Of a DNA stretch of 64,000 bases, positions 8,559 to 17,558 are shown in pieces. The number at the start of each line of letters is the position of its first letter. Position 1 is the stretch's first letter. The position numbers and the translations under genes were made by a program. The stretch is taken from assembly GCA_947460345.1 (NCBI GenBank), contig CANHGM010000010.1, forward strand, positions 33,532 to 97,531. The letters run 5' to 3'. Source of the stretch: Bacteroidota bacterium (GTDB lineage: Bacteria; Bacteroidota; Bacteroidia; UKL13-3). A model generated the notes under the pieces. That model had not been told where the DNA came from. It saw only the letters and a program-made list of their open reading frames with translations, and did no database searches.

Positions 8559-9092
8559 TTAGTTTTCGTTAGTAAAAATGAGATGAACTTCTTTGTTTAA
8601 AAAGTCTAATGCTTTTTGGGTTGGATTTTCATCACGCTCAATTAAAATTGAAAAAATAGCTTTAGATAAATCTATTCCTTTTGCATCATCAGGCAAACTC
8701 ATAAAAGCGACATTAATCATTTGAATGATTTGCTCTTTAACAGCACGTGAAAGAGACCATACATGATGAGATACATATATCTGTTGGCTTAGGTTGTGGT
8801 TAAACTCAGCTTGTATATCTACAATCAGATTATGTTTTAGTTCTGAGGCACTCATCCCTGGTTTACTCACTCTTTGAATTACGTTGATAGGTGTAATTCT
8901 TTCGAGCAATAAAGCCATACGTTCATATGCTTGTAAACGTAATGGTGTAAAAAGATTTTGGTTTTTTAAACGAAGTTCTAACAAACGTTTTTCTTCTTCG
9001 TTTTTCATCATTCTATCAAATAGTAACCAAGATATAAGACCTACTATTAATGAAGGAATTGTGTACTTTAAAATTTCTAGTATAACTTCCAT
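8559..9092 (-). CDS. Membrane-anchored conserved hypothetical protein
   Basis: A 177-residue protein with one N-terminal membrane segment (residues ~6-25, ILKYTIPSLIVGLISWLLF) and then a charged helical stretch (RMMKNEEEKRLLELRLKNQ) that looks like a coiled coil. The phrase 'PLRLQAYERMALLLERI' recurs in a Bacteroidota-specific family of unknown function, to my knowledge. The cytoplasmic domain has no catalytic motif I can identify. It lies 46 bp downstream of nusB on the same strand and may be co-transcribed with it. Confidence 0.78.
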   Translation of the reverse strand: MEVILEILKYTIPSLIVGLISWLLFDRMMKNEEEKRLLELRLKNQNLFTPLRLQAYERMALLLERITPINVIQRVSKPGMSASELKHNLIVDIQAEFNHNLSQQIYVSHHVWSLSRAVKEQIIQMINVAFMSLPDDAKGIDLSKAIFSILIERDENPTQKALDFLNKEVHLIFTNEN

Positions 9093-9138
9093 AATGTGAT
9101 TTAATATTTGATGTTAAAACGTTAAAAGCAATTATTTA

Positions 9139-10080
9139 TTATTCAACTAAACCCCTACCCTTTTTTATAAGTTTACCTTCTTGTTTGATATCTTTTGAAA
9201 TGCTATCTAAAACGCCATTCACAAACTTACCACTTTGTGGGGTGCTGTATACTTTGGCTAATTCTATATATTCATTCATAGAAACTTTTACAGGTATTGA
9301 TTCAAAATACAAAAACTCTACTGTGCCTAATTTTAAAATGATTTGGTCTGTTAAAGCTATTCTATCTGATTCCCAATTTTTACAATGTTTTTCGATATAA
9401 CCCGAAAGAATTTCATTATTTGAAACAAATTTTTCTATCAAATTATCTCCAAAACCCATGACTTCATTCCAATCTTTTTCTTTACTTAACTCTTTAATAT
9501 CGGTATTTTCAGTTAATGAGTCGGTAAACTTTAGAGTATATGAAAGTACAACAGGCTTGTCATCTATCCAATTAAAATAAGCATCTTCATATAACCCATT
9601 AAATAACTCAGAAGTATTAAAAAAATACTTTACAATATCTGTTACAAATTTTTTATCATCATCAAAAGTTGGATTTTCGATTGATAAATATTTAGACGTT
9701 GGTTTACTTTCAAGAAATTCAACATATAAATGTGGAATCTTATCTAAGTCTTTATCCCAACCCGCTGTTGCGTTATTAATTTGTTTATCTAAAACCTCAC
9801 TGTTATATAGTTTAATTAAAACTTTATTGCAAAGCAATTTATTGAATTTAAAAATTTCTTGATCCAATAAAATATATTTACTCTTTTCTGTATCTAATGA
9901 GTTTTCTATCTGTTGATAGAATTTTGATACTAATGAAAGTGTATGTAAATATGATAACCAAAGTTTATCAATACTATTTTTATAAAATGAATGAACAGCT
10001 TTCATATCTATATTTTCATGTTGAGAATATAAATAAAGCGATTGAAAAGCTTTAATTCGAACGTATCTTCTGTTGAGCAT
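9139..10080 (-). CDS. nusB: Transcription antitermination factor NusB (long Bacteroidota form)
   Basis: Binds boxA RNA with NusE to stabilise rRNA transcription complexes. At 313 residues it is about twice the E. coli protein, as is normal in Bacteroidota. The N-terminus (MLNRRYVRIKAFQSLYLYSQ) and the C-terminal third carry the family signatures: 'DRIALTDQIILKLGTVEFLYFESIPVKVSMNEYIELAKVY' and 'KFVNGVLDSI'. Between them lies an extended helical insert. It follows leucine dehydrogenase by 70 bp on the same strand and precedes the membrane-anchored protein. Confident from the C-terminal motif. Confidence 0.93.
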   Translation of the reverse strand: MLNRRYVRIKAFQSLYLYSQHENIDMKAVHSFYKNSIDKLWLSYLHTLSLVSKFYQQIENSLDTEKSKYILLDQEIFKFNKLLCNKVLIKLYNSEVLDKQINNATAGWDKDLDKIPHLYVEFLESKPTSKYLSIENPTFDDDKKFVTDIVKYFFNTSELFNGLYEDAYFNWIDDKPVVLSYTLKFTDSLTENTDIKELSKEKDWNEVMGFGDNLIEKFVSNNEILSGYIEKHCKNWESDRIALTDQIILKLGTVEFLYFESIPVKVSMNEYIELAKVYSTPQSGKFVNGVLDSISKDIKQEGKLIKKGRGLVE

Positions 10081-10150
10081 ATTTTTATATAAAGAACTAT
10101 TTTAGGATTATAAATTTAATGCCTAATCCAAAGACATTTTAAATTTGATA

Positions 10151-11251
10151 TTAGTATGTTGAACCAACTAACATCATATCATGAATACGCTTTTCTGCTA
10201 ATTCGTTAGCGGCTTTCTGAGTATAAGTATTGTCAGCTGCTGCTTTTTTGTATATAGCCATTAGGGTGTCATAAATTTTTTCAGCACTTCCATATGCTAT
10301 TTCTCTATTATATCCAATATGTTCGCTATAAACATTAATAAGACCACCTGCATTTACTAAATAGTCAGGAGCATAAGCAATTCCTTTTTGCATAAGCATA
10401 GGGCCATGAATTGTTTCATCAGCTAATTGGTTATTAGCAGCACCACAAACTATTGAAGCTTTTAATTTTTCTATATTTTCAGTATTTAAAACTGCACCTA
10501 ATGCACATGGAGCAAAAATGTCCACATCTAAACCTATAATATCTTCTTTGGGCACAACGATACAACCAAAATCTTTTGCATATTTTGAAAGTACTTCATC
10601 GTTTATATCAGATATATATATTTTTGCACCTTCTTTGTGTAAATACTCAATTAAATGTCCACCTACTTTACCAATTCCTTGAACTGAAACAGATTTTCCA
10701 GCTAAAGAATCATTACCAAAAACATGTTTAGCTGAAGCTTTTATTCCCATATATACGCCAAAAGAAGTTACTGGAGATGGGTCTCCACCACCACCCATAC
10801 TTTCAGGTAAGCCTACTACATGGTCAGTTTCCATTTTAATGTACTCCATGTCTTTAGTAGTAGTTCCAACATCTTCAGCAGTTATATATTTACCGTGTAA
10901 ATTTTCAACAAACCTACCAAACTTTCTCATCAAAGCTTCTGTCTTATGTATTTTATTATCGCCAATAATTACTGCTTTTGCTCCACCTAAATTCAAACCC
11001 GCTAAAGAAGCTTTGTATGTCATACCTCTAGATAAACGCATCACATCATTAATGGCACTTTCTTCATTGTCATACATCCAAAGGCGTGTTCCACCTAAAC
11101 CTGGACCTAAAACTGTATTATGAATTGCTATTAATGCTTTTAAACCAGTAGCTTCGTCTTGACAAAACACTATTTGTTCATGATTAAATGTTCCTAATCT
11201 ATTAAACATATTCAATTGTGTTTGAGTTTGTTGTTCAGTGATTGTAGTCAT
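10151..11251 (-). CDS. Leucine dehydrogenase (Glu/Leu/Phe/Val dehydrogenase family)
   Basis: NAD-dependent oxidative deamination of branched-chain amino acids to 2-oxo acids. At 366 residues it matches leucine dehydrogenase rather than the ~450-residue glutamate dehydrogenases. Motifs: GPGLGGTRLW (49-58), then Lys 80 (MTYK) and Lys 92 (GGAK), which correspond to the substrate-binding and catalytic lysines, and a Rossmann loop VQGIGKVGG (191-199). The C-terminal 'VNAGGLINVYSE' is also typical. A -7 box is 33 bp upstream. It heads a run leading into nusB. Confidence 0.92.
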   Translation of the reverse strand: MTTITEQQTQTQLNMFNRLGTFNHEQIVFCQDEATGLKALIAIHNTVLGPGLGGTRLWMYDNEESAINDVMRLSRGMTYKASLAGLNLGGAKAVIIGDNKIHKTEALMRKFGRFVENLHGKYITAEDVGTTTKDMEYIKMETDHVVGLPESMGGGGDPSPVTSFGVYMGIKASAKHVFGNDSLAGKSVSVQGIGKVGGHLIEYLHKEGAKIYISDINDEVLSKYAKDFGCIVVPKEDIIGLDVDIFAPCALGAVLNTENIEKLKASIVCGAANNQLADETIHGPMLMQKGIAYAPDYLVNAGGLINVYSEHIGYNREIAYGSAEKIYDTLMAIYKKAAADNTYTQKAANELAEKRIHDMMLVGSTY

Positions 11252-11284
11252 TATTATTAATTTATTGAATTCCTAATTCGGCGG

Positions 11285-11292
11285 CAAAAGTA
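11285..11292 (-). promoter_or_regulatory. -7 box for leucine dehydrogenase
   Basis: Minus-strand TACTTTTG, exact TAnnTTTG, ends 33 bp before the ATG. This predicts a leader of about 28 nt, ordinary for the group. Confidence 0.5.
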
Positions 11293-11358
11293 CAATTTAT
11301 TTATCAATAATTGTATGTAGTTTATTAAAAATGATAACTATTTGTTGCCTTACTTCGT

Positions 11359-11997
11359 ATGCTCAATCTTATGAAGAAATTTATTGCACATTTTATTTCG
11401 GTTGTATTTCATCCATCCATTTTGCAATTGCTTGGTTATTTGATTATTTGGTTTTTTTTAGGTGATTTAAAACGCTTCACGCCCAAAGGCATTCAATATT
11501 TAGCCACTTCTATTTTGCTTTTTACTTGGGGTATTCCATTACTCACTTTCATGATTTTAAAATTAGTTGGGCAGATAAAATCATTCACCTTAGAAAACCA
11601 ACAAGAAAGATTTATCCCTTATATGGTCACTGCTCTTTGCTATTTTGCTTGCTGGAGATTGTTTGTAAATAGCCATATTCAAGGGGTTATTGCTCCATAC
11701 ACATTAGCTGCTGCTGTAGTAATTGTATTTTGTGGGGTTACTAATTTTTTCACAAAAATTTCAGCTCATGCTGCAGGATGTGGCGGTATCACAGCATTTG
11801 TTCTTTTCTGTTTTATGTATGGTGGATTAGCAGAAATCAGATGGATTTTAGTGGCTATTTTATGTATCACAGGCATGGTTTTTAGTGCTCGTAAATACCT
11901 GAATGCACATACTGACCAACAGTTATTAATTGGCTATTTCGGAGGTATGTTTGTTTCTGCCATCACGCTTTATTTGTCTTTTGTTTTTTCGTTATAA
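11359..11997 (+). CDS. PAP2-like integral membrane protein
   Basis: A 212-residue protein with about six membrane segments. Between segments it carries 'KISAHAAGCGG', which recalls the S-x-H motif of type 2 phosphatidic acid phosphatases. The first and third PAP2 motifs (KxxxxxxRP, SRxxxxxHxxxD) are not seen in complete form, so catalytic activity is doubtful. Proteins of this type are frequent in Bacteroidota and annotated as PAP2-superfamily or hypothetical. ATG at 11359 is used; ATG at 11371 is an alternative only four codons in. It stands alone between two divergently or distantly placed genes. Confidence 0.72.
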   Translation: MLNLMKKFIAHFISVVFHPSILQLLGYLIIWFFLGDLKRFTPKGIQYLATSILLFTWGIPLLTFMILKLVGQIKSFTLENQQERFIPYMVTALCYFACWRLFVNSHIQGVIAPYTLAAAVVIVFCGVTNFFTKISAHAAGCGGITAFVLFCFMYGGLAEIRWILVAILCITGMVFSARKYLNAHTDQQLLIGYFGGMFVSAITLYLSFVFSL

Positions 11998-12007
11998 TTT
12001 GATTAAG

Positions 12008-12015
12008 TATTTTTG
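12008..12015 (+). promoter_or_regulatory. -7 box upstream of the GldA-like ATPase
   Basis: TATTTTTG, an exact TAnnTTTG match, lies in the 42-bp gap after the PAP2-like gene and ends 24 bp before the TTG start at 12040. Confidence 0.5.
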
Positions 12016-12039
12016 CCTCTTTAAATAAAACCCTTTGCC

Positions 12040-12948
12040 TTGTCAGTTATAGTAAATAATTTAAGTAAAATATATGGCGAACAAAAAGCTGTAAATAATA
12101 TCAGTTTTGAAGTAAAACCTGGTGAAATTTTAGGTTTTCTTGGGCCTAACGGTGCAGGTAAATCTACTACCATGAAAATTCTTACTTGTTACCTACCTCC
12201 TACTTCAGGTTCAGCTAGCGTGTGTGGCTTTGATGTGGTTAAAGATACTCATGAAGTTAAAAAAAGAGTGGGCTATTTGCCTGAACTTAATCCGCTATAT
12301 ACTGATATGTTTGTGAAAGAATATTTGCATTTTATGGCTGATATTCATCAAATGGGAAGTAACGCCAGTAAAGCTGTTAGCGACATGATTGAAAAAGTAG
12401 GTCTCACTTTAGAACAATCAAAAAAAATTGGTCAGTTAAGTAAAGGTTACAAGCAAAGAGTAGGCTTAGCTCAAGCGATGATTCACAATCCAGAAGTTTT
12501 AATTTTAGATGAACCTACTTCAGGTTTAGACCCAAATCAAATTGTTGATATTCGTAATTTGATAAAAGAATTCGGAAAAGATAAAACAGTTATTCTTTCT
12601 ACTCATATCATGCAAGAAGTTCAAGCTATGTGCAGCAAAGTAATCATCATCAATAAAGGTAGTTTGGTTGCCAATAGTGAAGTTCAAAGCCTAAATCAGT
12701 TTACAGAAAAAGACAATATATTTAAGATTGAATTTAGCAAAGTTATTGACCCATCGGTGTTTAAATCTATACATAGTATAATTGATATCTCATTAATTGA
12801 TACCAATACTTATAGAATAATAGCTAGTGATGATTGTCGTGAAAAGTTATTTAAAATAGCTGTAGACAACAATCTAGGTCTGTTAAGTCTGGTTAAAGAA
12901 GAGCAAAATCTAGAAGAAATTTTCAGAACACTCACTAAAAATGTTTAG
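12040..12948 (+). CDS. ABC transporter ATP-binding protein, GldA-like
   Basis: A 302-residue ATPase with Walker A GPNGAGKS (35-42), signature LSKGYKQR, Walker B VLILDEPTSGLD and a STH switch. The sequence 'MKILTCYLPPTSG' and the C-terminal ~80-residue extension closely follow GldA, the ATPase of the GldAFG gliding-associated ABC transporter. No permease (gldF/gldG) is adjacent, which is usual because gldA is often unlinked. Start is TTG 12040, giving MSVIVNNLSKIYG; no ATG exists before residue 45. Its stop overlaps the convergent CotH-type gene by 4 bp. ABC identity is certain; the GldA assignment is by resemblance. Confidence 0.88.
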   Translation: MSVIVNNLSKIYGEQKAVNNISFEVKPGEILGFLGPNGAGKSTTMKILTCYLPPTSGSASVCGFDVVKDTHEVKKRVGYLPELNPLYTDMFVKEYLHFMADIHQMGSNASKAVSDMIEKVGLTLEQSKKIGQLSKGYKQRVGLAQAMIHNPEVLILDEPTSGLDPNQIVDIRNLIKEFGKDKTVILSTHIMQEVQAMCSKVIIINKGSLVANSEVQSLNQFTEKDNIFKIEFSKVIDPSVFKSIHSIIDISLIDTNTYRIIASDDCREKLFKIAVDNNLGLLSLVKEEQNLEEIFRTLTKNV

Positions 12949-14768
12949 TGTGCAACTATAACTTTTAGCGACTTTTGATTTGTTCCTTCTAAAAAATACA
13001 CCCCATTAGGCCAATTCTCAGTGTTGATATAAATGAATGGTTTGGCATTTTCTTGATATATCAATTTCCCTTGAACATTATATATATTCACAACATCGGT
13101 TTTTAAACTCTGTCCACATTGAATAGAAAAGCAAGTATTGGATGGATTGGGATACACATGTAACTGAGTTAATTTATTTTCAATGGTAGCGATACCGTTT
13201 TCAGCAGCTAAATTCAAAAATTCATACTCGGCTCTTTCTGGATAAAATTTTCCTACTTTATTATTTTCTGAATATATATAATATTGCATATTGTCGTCTT
13301 GCATATATACTTGATTTCCATATACCCCATCACCTGCTGTTCCATCTTGATGAAGACCATCATCATATAACATCATTCTTGAGAATTTAAGTGTTTGATT
13401 AAACCTAAAACCAATATATACCACATCTGCATTTGATACTTGAACATTAATGGTAGACACACTGCCTTTGAATCCTGCAATGGCATTTACGTTTGATATG
13501 GTTGGTGCTGTATATAAAAACTCTGTTGAGGCGTTTAAAAAACTTATTCTATTTGACATTAAAGTTTTAATACCAGGCACTTGATAGCTCCCCACCGTCA
13601 CTTGATCTGTCATTCCATTTTGAAATTGAGTATAGCTATAAAATTTATTGCTATCTGCTTTCACTGCTGAGTCTACGATATTATGTATTTGACTGGCGTA
13701 TGTTTCATAGTTTGTGTTTTCAAACATTTCTTTTGAAATGGTTTTAACATGTGCTATATACATTTTCTTATACGTAGTATTGTTCCATACTGCTTGTATT
13801 AAAGGCCAATATGAGTCGCTTGAATGAATATTTAAAGGCAATTGTTGCATATTAGCTATAGTCAAACTTCCCATACTGCTATTGCTAGAACCAAGAAAAG
13901 GAAATCCACCTAAGCTCATATTCAGATCCCATATAATCGGACAAAATCTACCGTTAATATCTTTATATAAATAATAATTTTGGCAAAAAACACCACTATA
14001 ACTATCTAAATTTACAAGCACATGATTAAAAGCAAGCATCCATATAACCCTATCCATATCTAGTATACTTGCAATATTTGAAGCATGGTTTGTAACTGAA
14101 TCAGACAAAGCAACAAGCTCGTTCCATCCATATTTAGATTTGATCTCGTAATTATTAAAATACTTTGAACTATCTGCTGATACATACTTTAAATTACATT
14201 TATTATTTGGACCCGGATTCACTATTGGGTTACATTTAATAAATATATTTTTCGAAACGTTAAAATGGTCTGTACAAAAAGTTTTAGTGATACTTTCTAC
14301 ATTTGAATATATACCCAGATTTTTCCCATTAACAATTACATGTGTAAAATTGGCTTGCGGACAAACCATGTAATTGGCTAGTATTTTATAAGACAATACT
14401 TCTCTAATCATAGATGGGTCAGCATATCCGTTGCCTAGTTTTATGTCTTTATACCCTTGGTATGATTGCGACTTATAGGTATCTAACTCGATATGAATAG
14501 GGTTCTTGGTATAAGAAGAATCATATGAACTATTTCCTTTATATTTTACTCCTACCGAATCAAATTTTTGAGCATTTATTTTAACCCAATCTGCCATTAC
14601 ATAACCATCACTCCCTAGCCTACTGGTGTCTAATTGATAATCCCAATTTGATTGTGAAAAATAAATTTCGATATGCTGAATCGTATCAATATTATAAAAT
14701 GATTGAGCTGATGAAAATTGATAAGATAGTATGCTGATAGCAAAAATAACAAGTGATTTAAACCTCAT
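12945..14768 (-). CDS. CotH-type secreted kinase with T9SS sorting domain
   Basis: CotH proteins are atypical protein kinases; Bacillus CotH phosphorylates spore coat proteins. Here a signal peptide (MRFKSLVIFAISILSYQFSSAQ) leads a CotH domain covering about residues 35-400. 'YKGNSSYDSS' and 'IKLGNGYADPSMIREVLSYKIL' belong to the N-lobe, while 'NHVLVNLDS' and 'PIIWDLNMSLGGF' hold the acidic residues expected at the metal/catalytic site. A beta-sandwich module ('MMLYDDGLHQDGTAGDGVYG') follows, and the end is a T9SS type A domain (YPNPS, then NGVYFLEG). ATG 14768 is chosen over TTG 14783. It is the last gene of a T9SS-cargo operon. Surface kinase activity is an inference. Confidence 0.88.
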   Translation of the reverse strand: MRFKSLVIFAISILSYQFSSAQSFYNIDTIQHIEIYFSQSNWDYQLDTSRLGSDGYVMADWVKINAQKFDSVGVKYKGNSSYDSSYTKNPIHIELDTYKSQSYQGYKDIKLGNGYADPSMIREVLSYKILANYMVCPQANFTHVIVNGKNLGIYSNVESITKTFCTDHFNVSKNIFIKCNPIVNPGPNNKCNLKYVSADSSKYFNNYEIKSKYGWNELVALSDSVTNHASNIASILDMDRVIWMLAFNHVLVNLDSYSGVFCQNYYLYKDINGRFCPIIWDLNMSLGGFPFLGSSNSSMGSLTIANMQQLPLNIHSSDSYWPLIQAVWNNTTYKKMYIAHVKTISKEMFENTNYETYASQIHNIVDSAVKADSNKFYSYTQFQNGMTDQVTVGSYQVPGIKTLMSNRISFLNASTEFLYTAPTISNVNAIAGFKGSVSTINVQVSNADVVYIGFRFNQTLKFSRMMLYDDGLHQDGTAGDGVYGNQVYMQDDNMQYYIYSENNKVGKFYPERAEYEFLNLAAENGIATIENKLTQLHVYPNPSNTCFSIQCGQSLKTDVVNIYNVQGKLIYQENAKPFIYINTENWPNGVYFLEGTNQKSLKVIVAH

Positions 14769-14769
14769 T

Positions 14770-15780
14770 TTATTGAATGACAAGTTTTACAGATTTAATT
14801 TCATTAGTTTGGTTCGAGATATTTAATATATATATACCTGCCGAAATGCCTTGTAAGTCAATATTATTACTAACTAATACTGTTTCTTGTTTCACCAATT
14901 TACCTGCCAAGTCAATAATAGAGATGCTTTTAGGTTCTTTAATATTACTTATATATATAGCTGAATTTAATTGAGCAGGATTAGGATATATATATACATT
15001 ATTTTTAGTTGAGCTTATTTGATTTATTCCATTAGGCACACAAGCTTCACAACTTGAAAAACAAACCAATGGCAATACCGTATCTTTAGTAACACTTATA
15101 TACCTACTCCCATTATTTGCACAAGGACTTGGCACTGTTTCAGCCGTTGCCAATGTTTTTCCATTAAAGTATTTAAATGTATGTAAGCCAGTGTCAACAT
15201 ATGATATTACTTCATATACATTACTTCCAAAGCTATATAAGATATCCGTTAATAGATTATTGTTTTGAAATGAACCCGCTACATGCACGCCATTCACTTT
15301 ATCAGCACCAACATATTTTACATCAACTAAAAATCTAAGTAAATTTAAACCTTTGGGTGCATTTCCTGAAAACAAGATAGCACCTATATAAGTTGTATCA
15401 TCGCTTAACGAATCAATATATAACCAACGATTGTCGTTAAAGTTGTAGCCCACTCTAGACTCAACCGGGACAAATTCTGATTCATAAAACTGATCACCAT
15501 TGACAAACTTATATTCATACTTGGTAAATGCAGGTAAATCTACCACAATACTATATATATTGGTATCTAAAGTAGATTGTGAAAGTTTGGTTGTATTTGG
15601 TTGCCAATCACCTCCAGGGAAACCAGCAATCGTCTGAAAATCGCCTGAAACATGTACACCGTTTATACTTACTGTTTGGCCCGTCATATCTACAGCAAAT
15701 TTTACTTTTTTTGCATATATGTTGTTAGTAAAAAACAGTAAACTAAAAATGATTAATGAAAAGCTATATAAATATTTCAT
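14770..15780 (-). CDS. Secreted tandem beta-sandwich protein with T9SS sorting domain
   Basis: A 336-residue exported protein. After a signal peptide (residues 1-23) come two related ~100-residue modules, near residues 26-130 and 145-235. They share the phrase VNGVHVAGSFQ / INGVHVSGDFQ, which resembles the start of CBM48/E-set starch-binding-type beta-sandwiches, and a YEYKFVNG or HTFKYFNG strand. The second module ends in a Cys pair (CFSSCEAC). The C-terminus is a T9SS type A domain (YPNPAQLNS, then GIYILNIS). It lies 3 bp after the arylsulfotransferase-like gene and 1 bp before the CotH gene, so all three are translated from one mRNA. Carbohydrate binding is possible but unproven. Confidence 0.82.
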   Translation of the reverse strand: MKYLYSFSLIIFSLLFFTNNIYAKKVKFAVDMTGQTVSINGVHVSGDFQTIAGFPGGDWQPNTTKLSQSTLDTNIYSIVVDLPAFTKYEYKFVNGDQFYESEFVPVESRVGYNFNDNRWLYIDSLSDDTTYIGAILFSGNAPKGLNLLRFLVDVKYVGADKVNGVHVAGSFQNNNLLTDILYSFGSNVYEVISYVDTGLHTFKYFNGKTLATAETVPSPCANNGSRYISVTKDTVLPLVCFSSCEACVPNGINQISSTKNNVYIYPNPAQLNSAIYISNIKEPKSISIIDLAGKLVKQETVLVSNNIDLQGISAGIYILNISNQTNEIKSVKLVIQ

Positions 15781-15783
15781 AAA

Positions 15784-17475
15784 CTATTTGATAATGGTAA
15801 TTTTTTTAGAAATTGTTTGTCCGTTGTTTGCTACAATGTTTATAATATATATACCTGCATCAATCCCAATCACATCAATAGATTGAGCAAATCTACCTGA
15901 ATACACATTTACTCCTTTGGTATCATATATGTTTATCCAATTAAATTGATTAGCTATATTTGATTCTATTTGGAAATTACCATTTGAAGGATTTGGATAA
16001 ATACTTAATTGATTTGATTGAATCCATGAATTAATACCATTGTTAGTAGAAGCAATTGTATATTTATATCCTTTAGAATATTGTTTCACACAACCATTGA
16101 CATCAGTTATTCTTACTACATATATACCGCTATCAGTTGGTGTGTAGGTTTGATTGGTTTCGCCTGATAGTTTTAACCCGTTTTTATACCATTGGTAAGT
16201 AGTAGCTTGTGATGCAGATAAAACTTTATTGTTTTCTGTTATCACAGGAATTGCTGGTGGTAGGTTATCAGTATAACATTTTTCATAACGATGCATTTGT
16301 TGTGGTGCACCTTGTATTGTTTTTGTCCAAAGAGTTGACCCATTGGCATCTACTTCATAAACAGCACCAGTAAGTGCAACACAAACCAACATATTTCCGT
16401 TGGGTAATTGTTCAGAGTTTCCTGCATTGCTTGTGTAACCATTGCATGCATATCTACTATCATATATAGTGGGTCCAAAAGCTGCACCTCCTGTTCTATC
16501 ATATATATATCCTTTTTTAGGTGTGATAATTTGATCAACACTAGATTGAGAATTTGAAACACCTTTGTTATTAAAAGCTACCAATCTACCTTCATTTGGT
16601 GAGCCTTCAGGAATCCAATGAGCATCATGGCATACATTAAATATTGCTGTTCCGCTAGCACCATATGCTGCAGGGTTTCCCCATCTATAAATTATGTCAC
16701 CACCTTTGCCTGAATTGCCTCCTGAGTGAGAAGCAGCTTCGGCTGTAGTGGTGCTATGGTCTATTACATATATTTCATTTAAATTGTGTGATGAAACAGT
16801 TATTTGGTCAAGAATAGGGTTATAATCAACTCCATTCATATGTATCCAATCTTTTTGTATTTTGTAATTTACATTTAGTAATTCTGGATGATCTATTAAA
16901 GATGATTGATAATTAGCTTTTGCTGAATTTACATTTTGAACTATATGGTCCCAAAGTTTCCACTCCCAAACTACATTTCCTGTTGTGGCACCTGTAGGTT
17001 GTATTTCAACTACTTTATCACACCAAACTTCTCCATTAAACGTACAACCAGCATTGGCTACATCTGTTGCAGATTTTCTGTCATATGCAATTACCAATAC
17101 ATTTCCATTGGCTAATGGGCATATATCATGATGTGTACAATATTCTGTTGTTGAATATACATAATCCCAAAGTACTGTTCCATTCCAATCTAATTTTTGA
17201 ATTTCACCTGCTATTGGTCCGCCTTGAAATGAATTTCCTGATTTACTTACACTTCTCCATAAATAACCTCCAGGCATTAGATAACATGAGTATGATGATT
17301 TTGCTGAAGTAGGATGTGTCCAAGTTTTAAAGGTGTTGCCATTGGTGTCTAACAAAGTGGTACTGGTACTATTCATCAAACTATATAAGGTGTAATCACC
17401 CCATTGTTGTGCATGAATATTGGTAAACTTTAAAAGGCATATAGCCAAAAACAGAATTTGATAATATTTTTTCAT
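15784..17475 (-). CDS. Arylsulfotransferase-family beta-propeller with T9SS sorting domain
   Basis: Family members move sulfate between phenolic esters in the periplasm. The 563-residue protein has a Sec signal peptide (residues 1-22). A propeller region follows with repeated W/NG-N strands: 'YCTHHDICPLANGNVLVIAYD', 'DWIHMNGVDYNPILDQITVSSHNLNEIYVID' and 'NVCHDAHWIPEG'. The spaced histidines (CTHHD, WIHMN, SSHN, CHDAH) correspond in style to the catalytic histidines of the family. Residues ~405-475 form an Ig-like module (QWYKNGLKLSGETNQTY), and the end is a T9SS type A domain (YPNPSNG). First gene of the three-gene operon. The acceptor is unknown and a purely structural role cannot be excluded. 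Confidence 0.85.
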   Translation of the reverse strand: MKKYYQILFLAICLLKFTNIHAQQWGDYTLYSLMNSTSTTLLDTNGNTFKTWTHPTSAKSSYSCYLMPGGYLWRSVSKSGNSFQGGPIAGEIQKLDWNGTVLWDYVYSTTEYCTHHDICPLANGNVLVIAYDRKSATDVANAGCTFNGEVWCDKVVEIQPTGATTGNVVWEWKLWDHIVQNVNSAKANYQSSLIDHPELLNVNYKIQKDWIHMNGVDYNPILDQITVSSHNLNEIYVIDHSTTTAEAASHSGGNSGKGGDIIYRWGNPAAYGASGTAIFNVCHDAHWIPEGSPNEGRLVAFNNKGVSNSQSSVDQIITPKKGYIYDRTGGAAFGPTIYDSRYACNGYTSNAGNSEQLPNGNMLVCVALTGAVYEVDANGSTLWTKTIQGAPQQMHRYEKCYTDNLPPAIPVITENNKVLSASQATTYQWYKNGLKLSGETNQTYTPTDSGIYVVRITDVNGCVKQYSKGYKYTIASTNNGINSWIQSNQLSIYPNPSNGNFQIESNIANQFNWINIYDTKGVNVYSGRFAQSIDVIGIDAGIYIINIVANNGQTISKKITIIK

Positions 17476-17511
17476 AAAATTATTTTAATGTTACGAAATA
17501 AAGTTTTTATT

Positions 17512-17533
17512 TTAACACTTTTGTAAGTGTTAA
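17512..17533. promoter_or_regulatory. Perfect inverted repeat upstream of the T9SS cargo operon
   Basis: Arms TTAACACTT (17512-17520) and AAGTGTTAA (17525-17533) are perfect complements with a 4-bp spacer. The repeat is 37-58 bp upstream of the arylsulfotransferase-like ATG, in the gap after purA. Neither strand continues with a T-run, so it is not a typical terminator for purA; an operator or an RNA hairpin in the leader fits better. Confidence 0.45.
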
Positions 17534-17558
17534 GTAAATATTACCAAATCAACAAATA

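Noticed and set aside
17512..17533. Inverted repeat as a purA terminator
   Set aside because: Neither flank has the T-run needed for Rho-independent termination; kept as a regulatory candidate instead.
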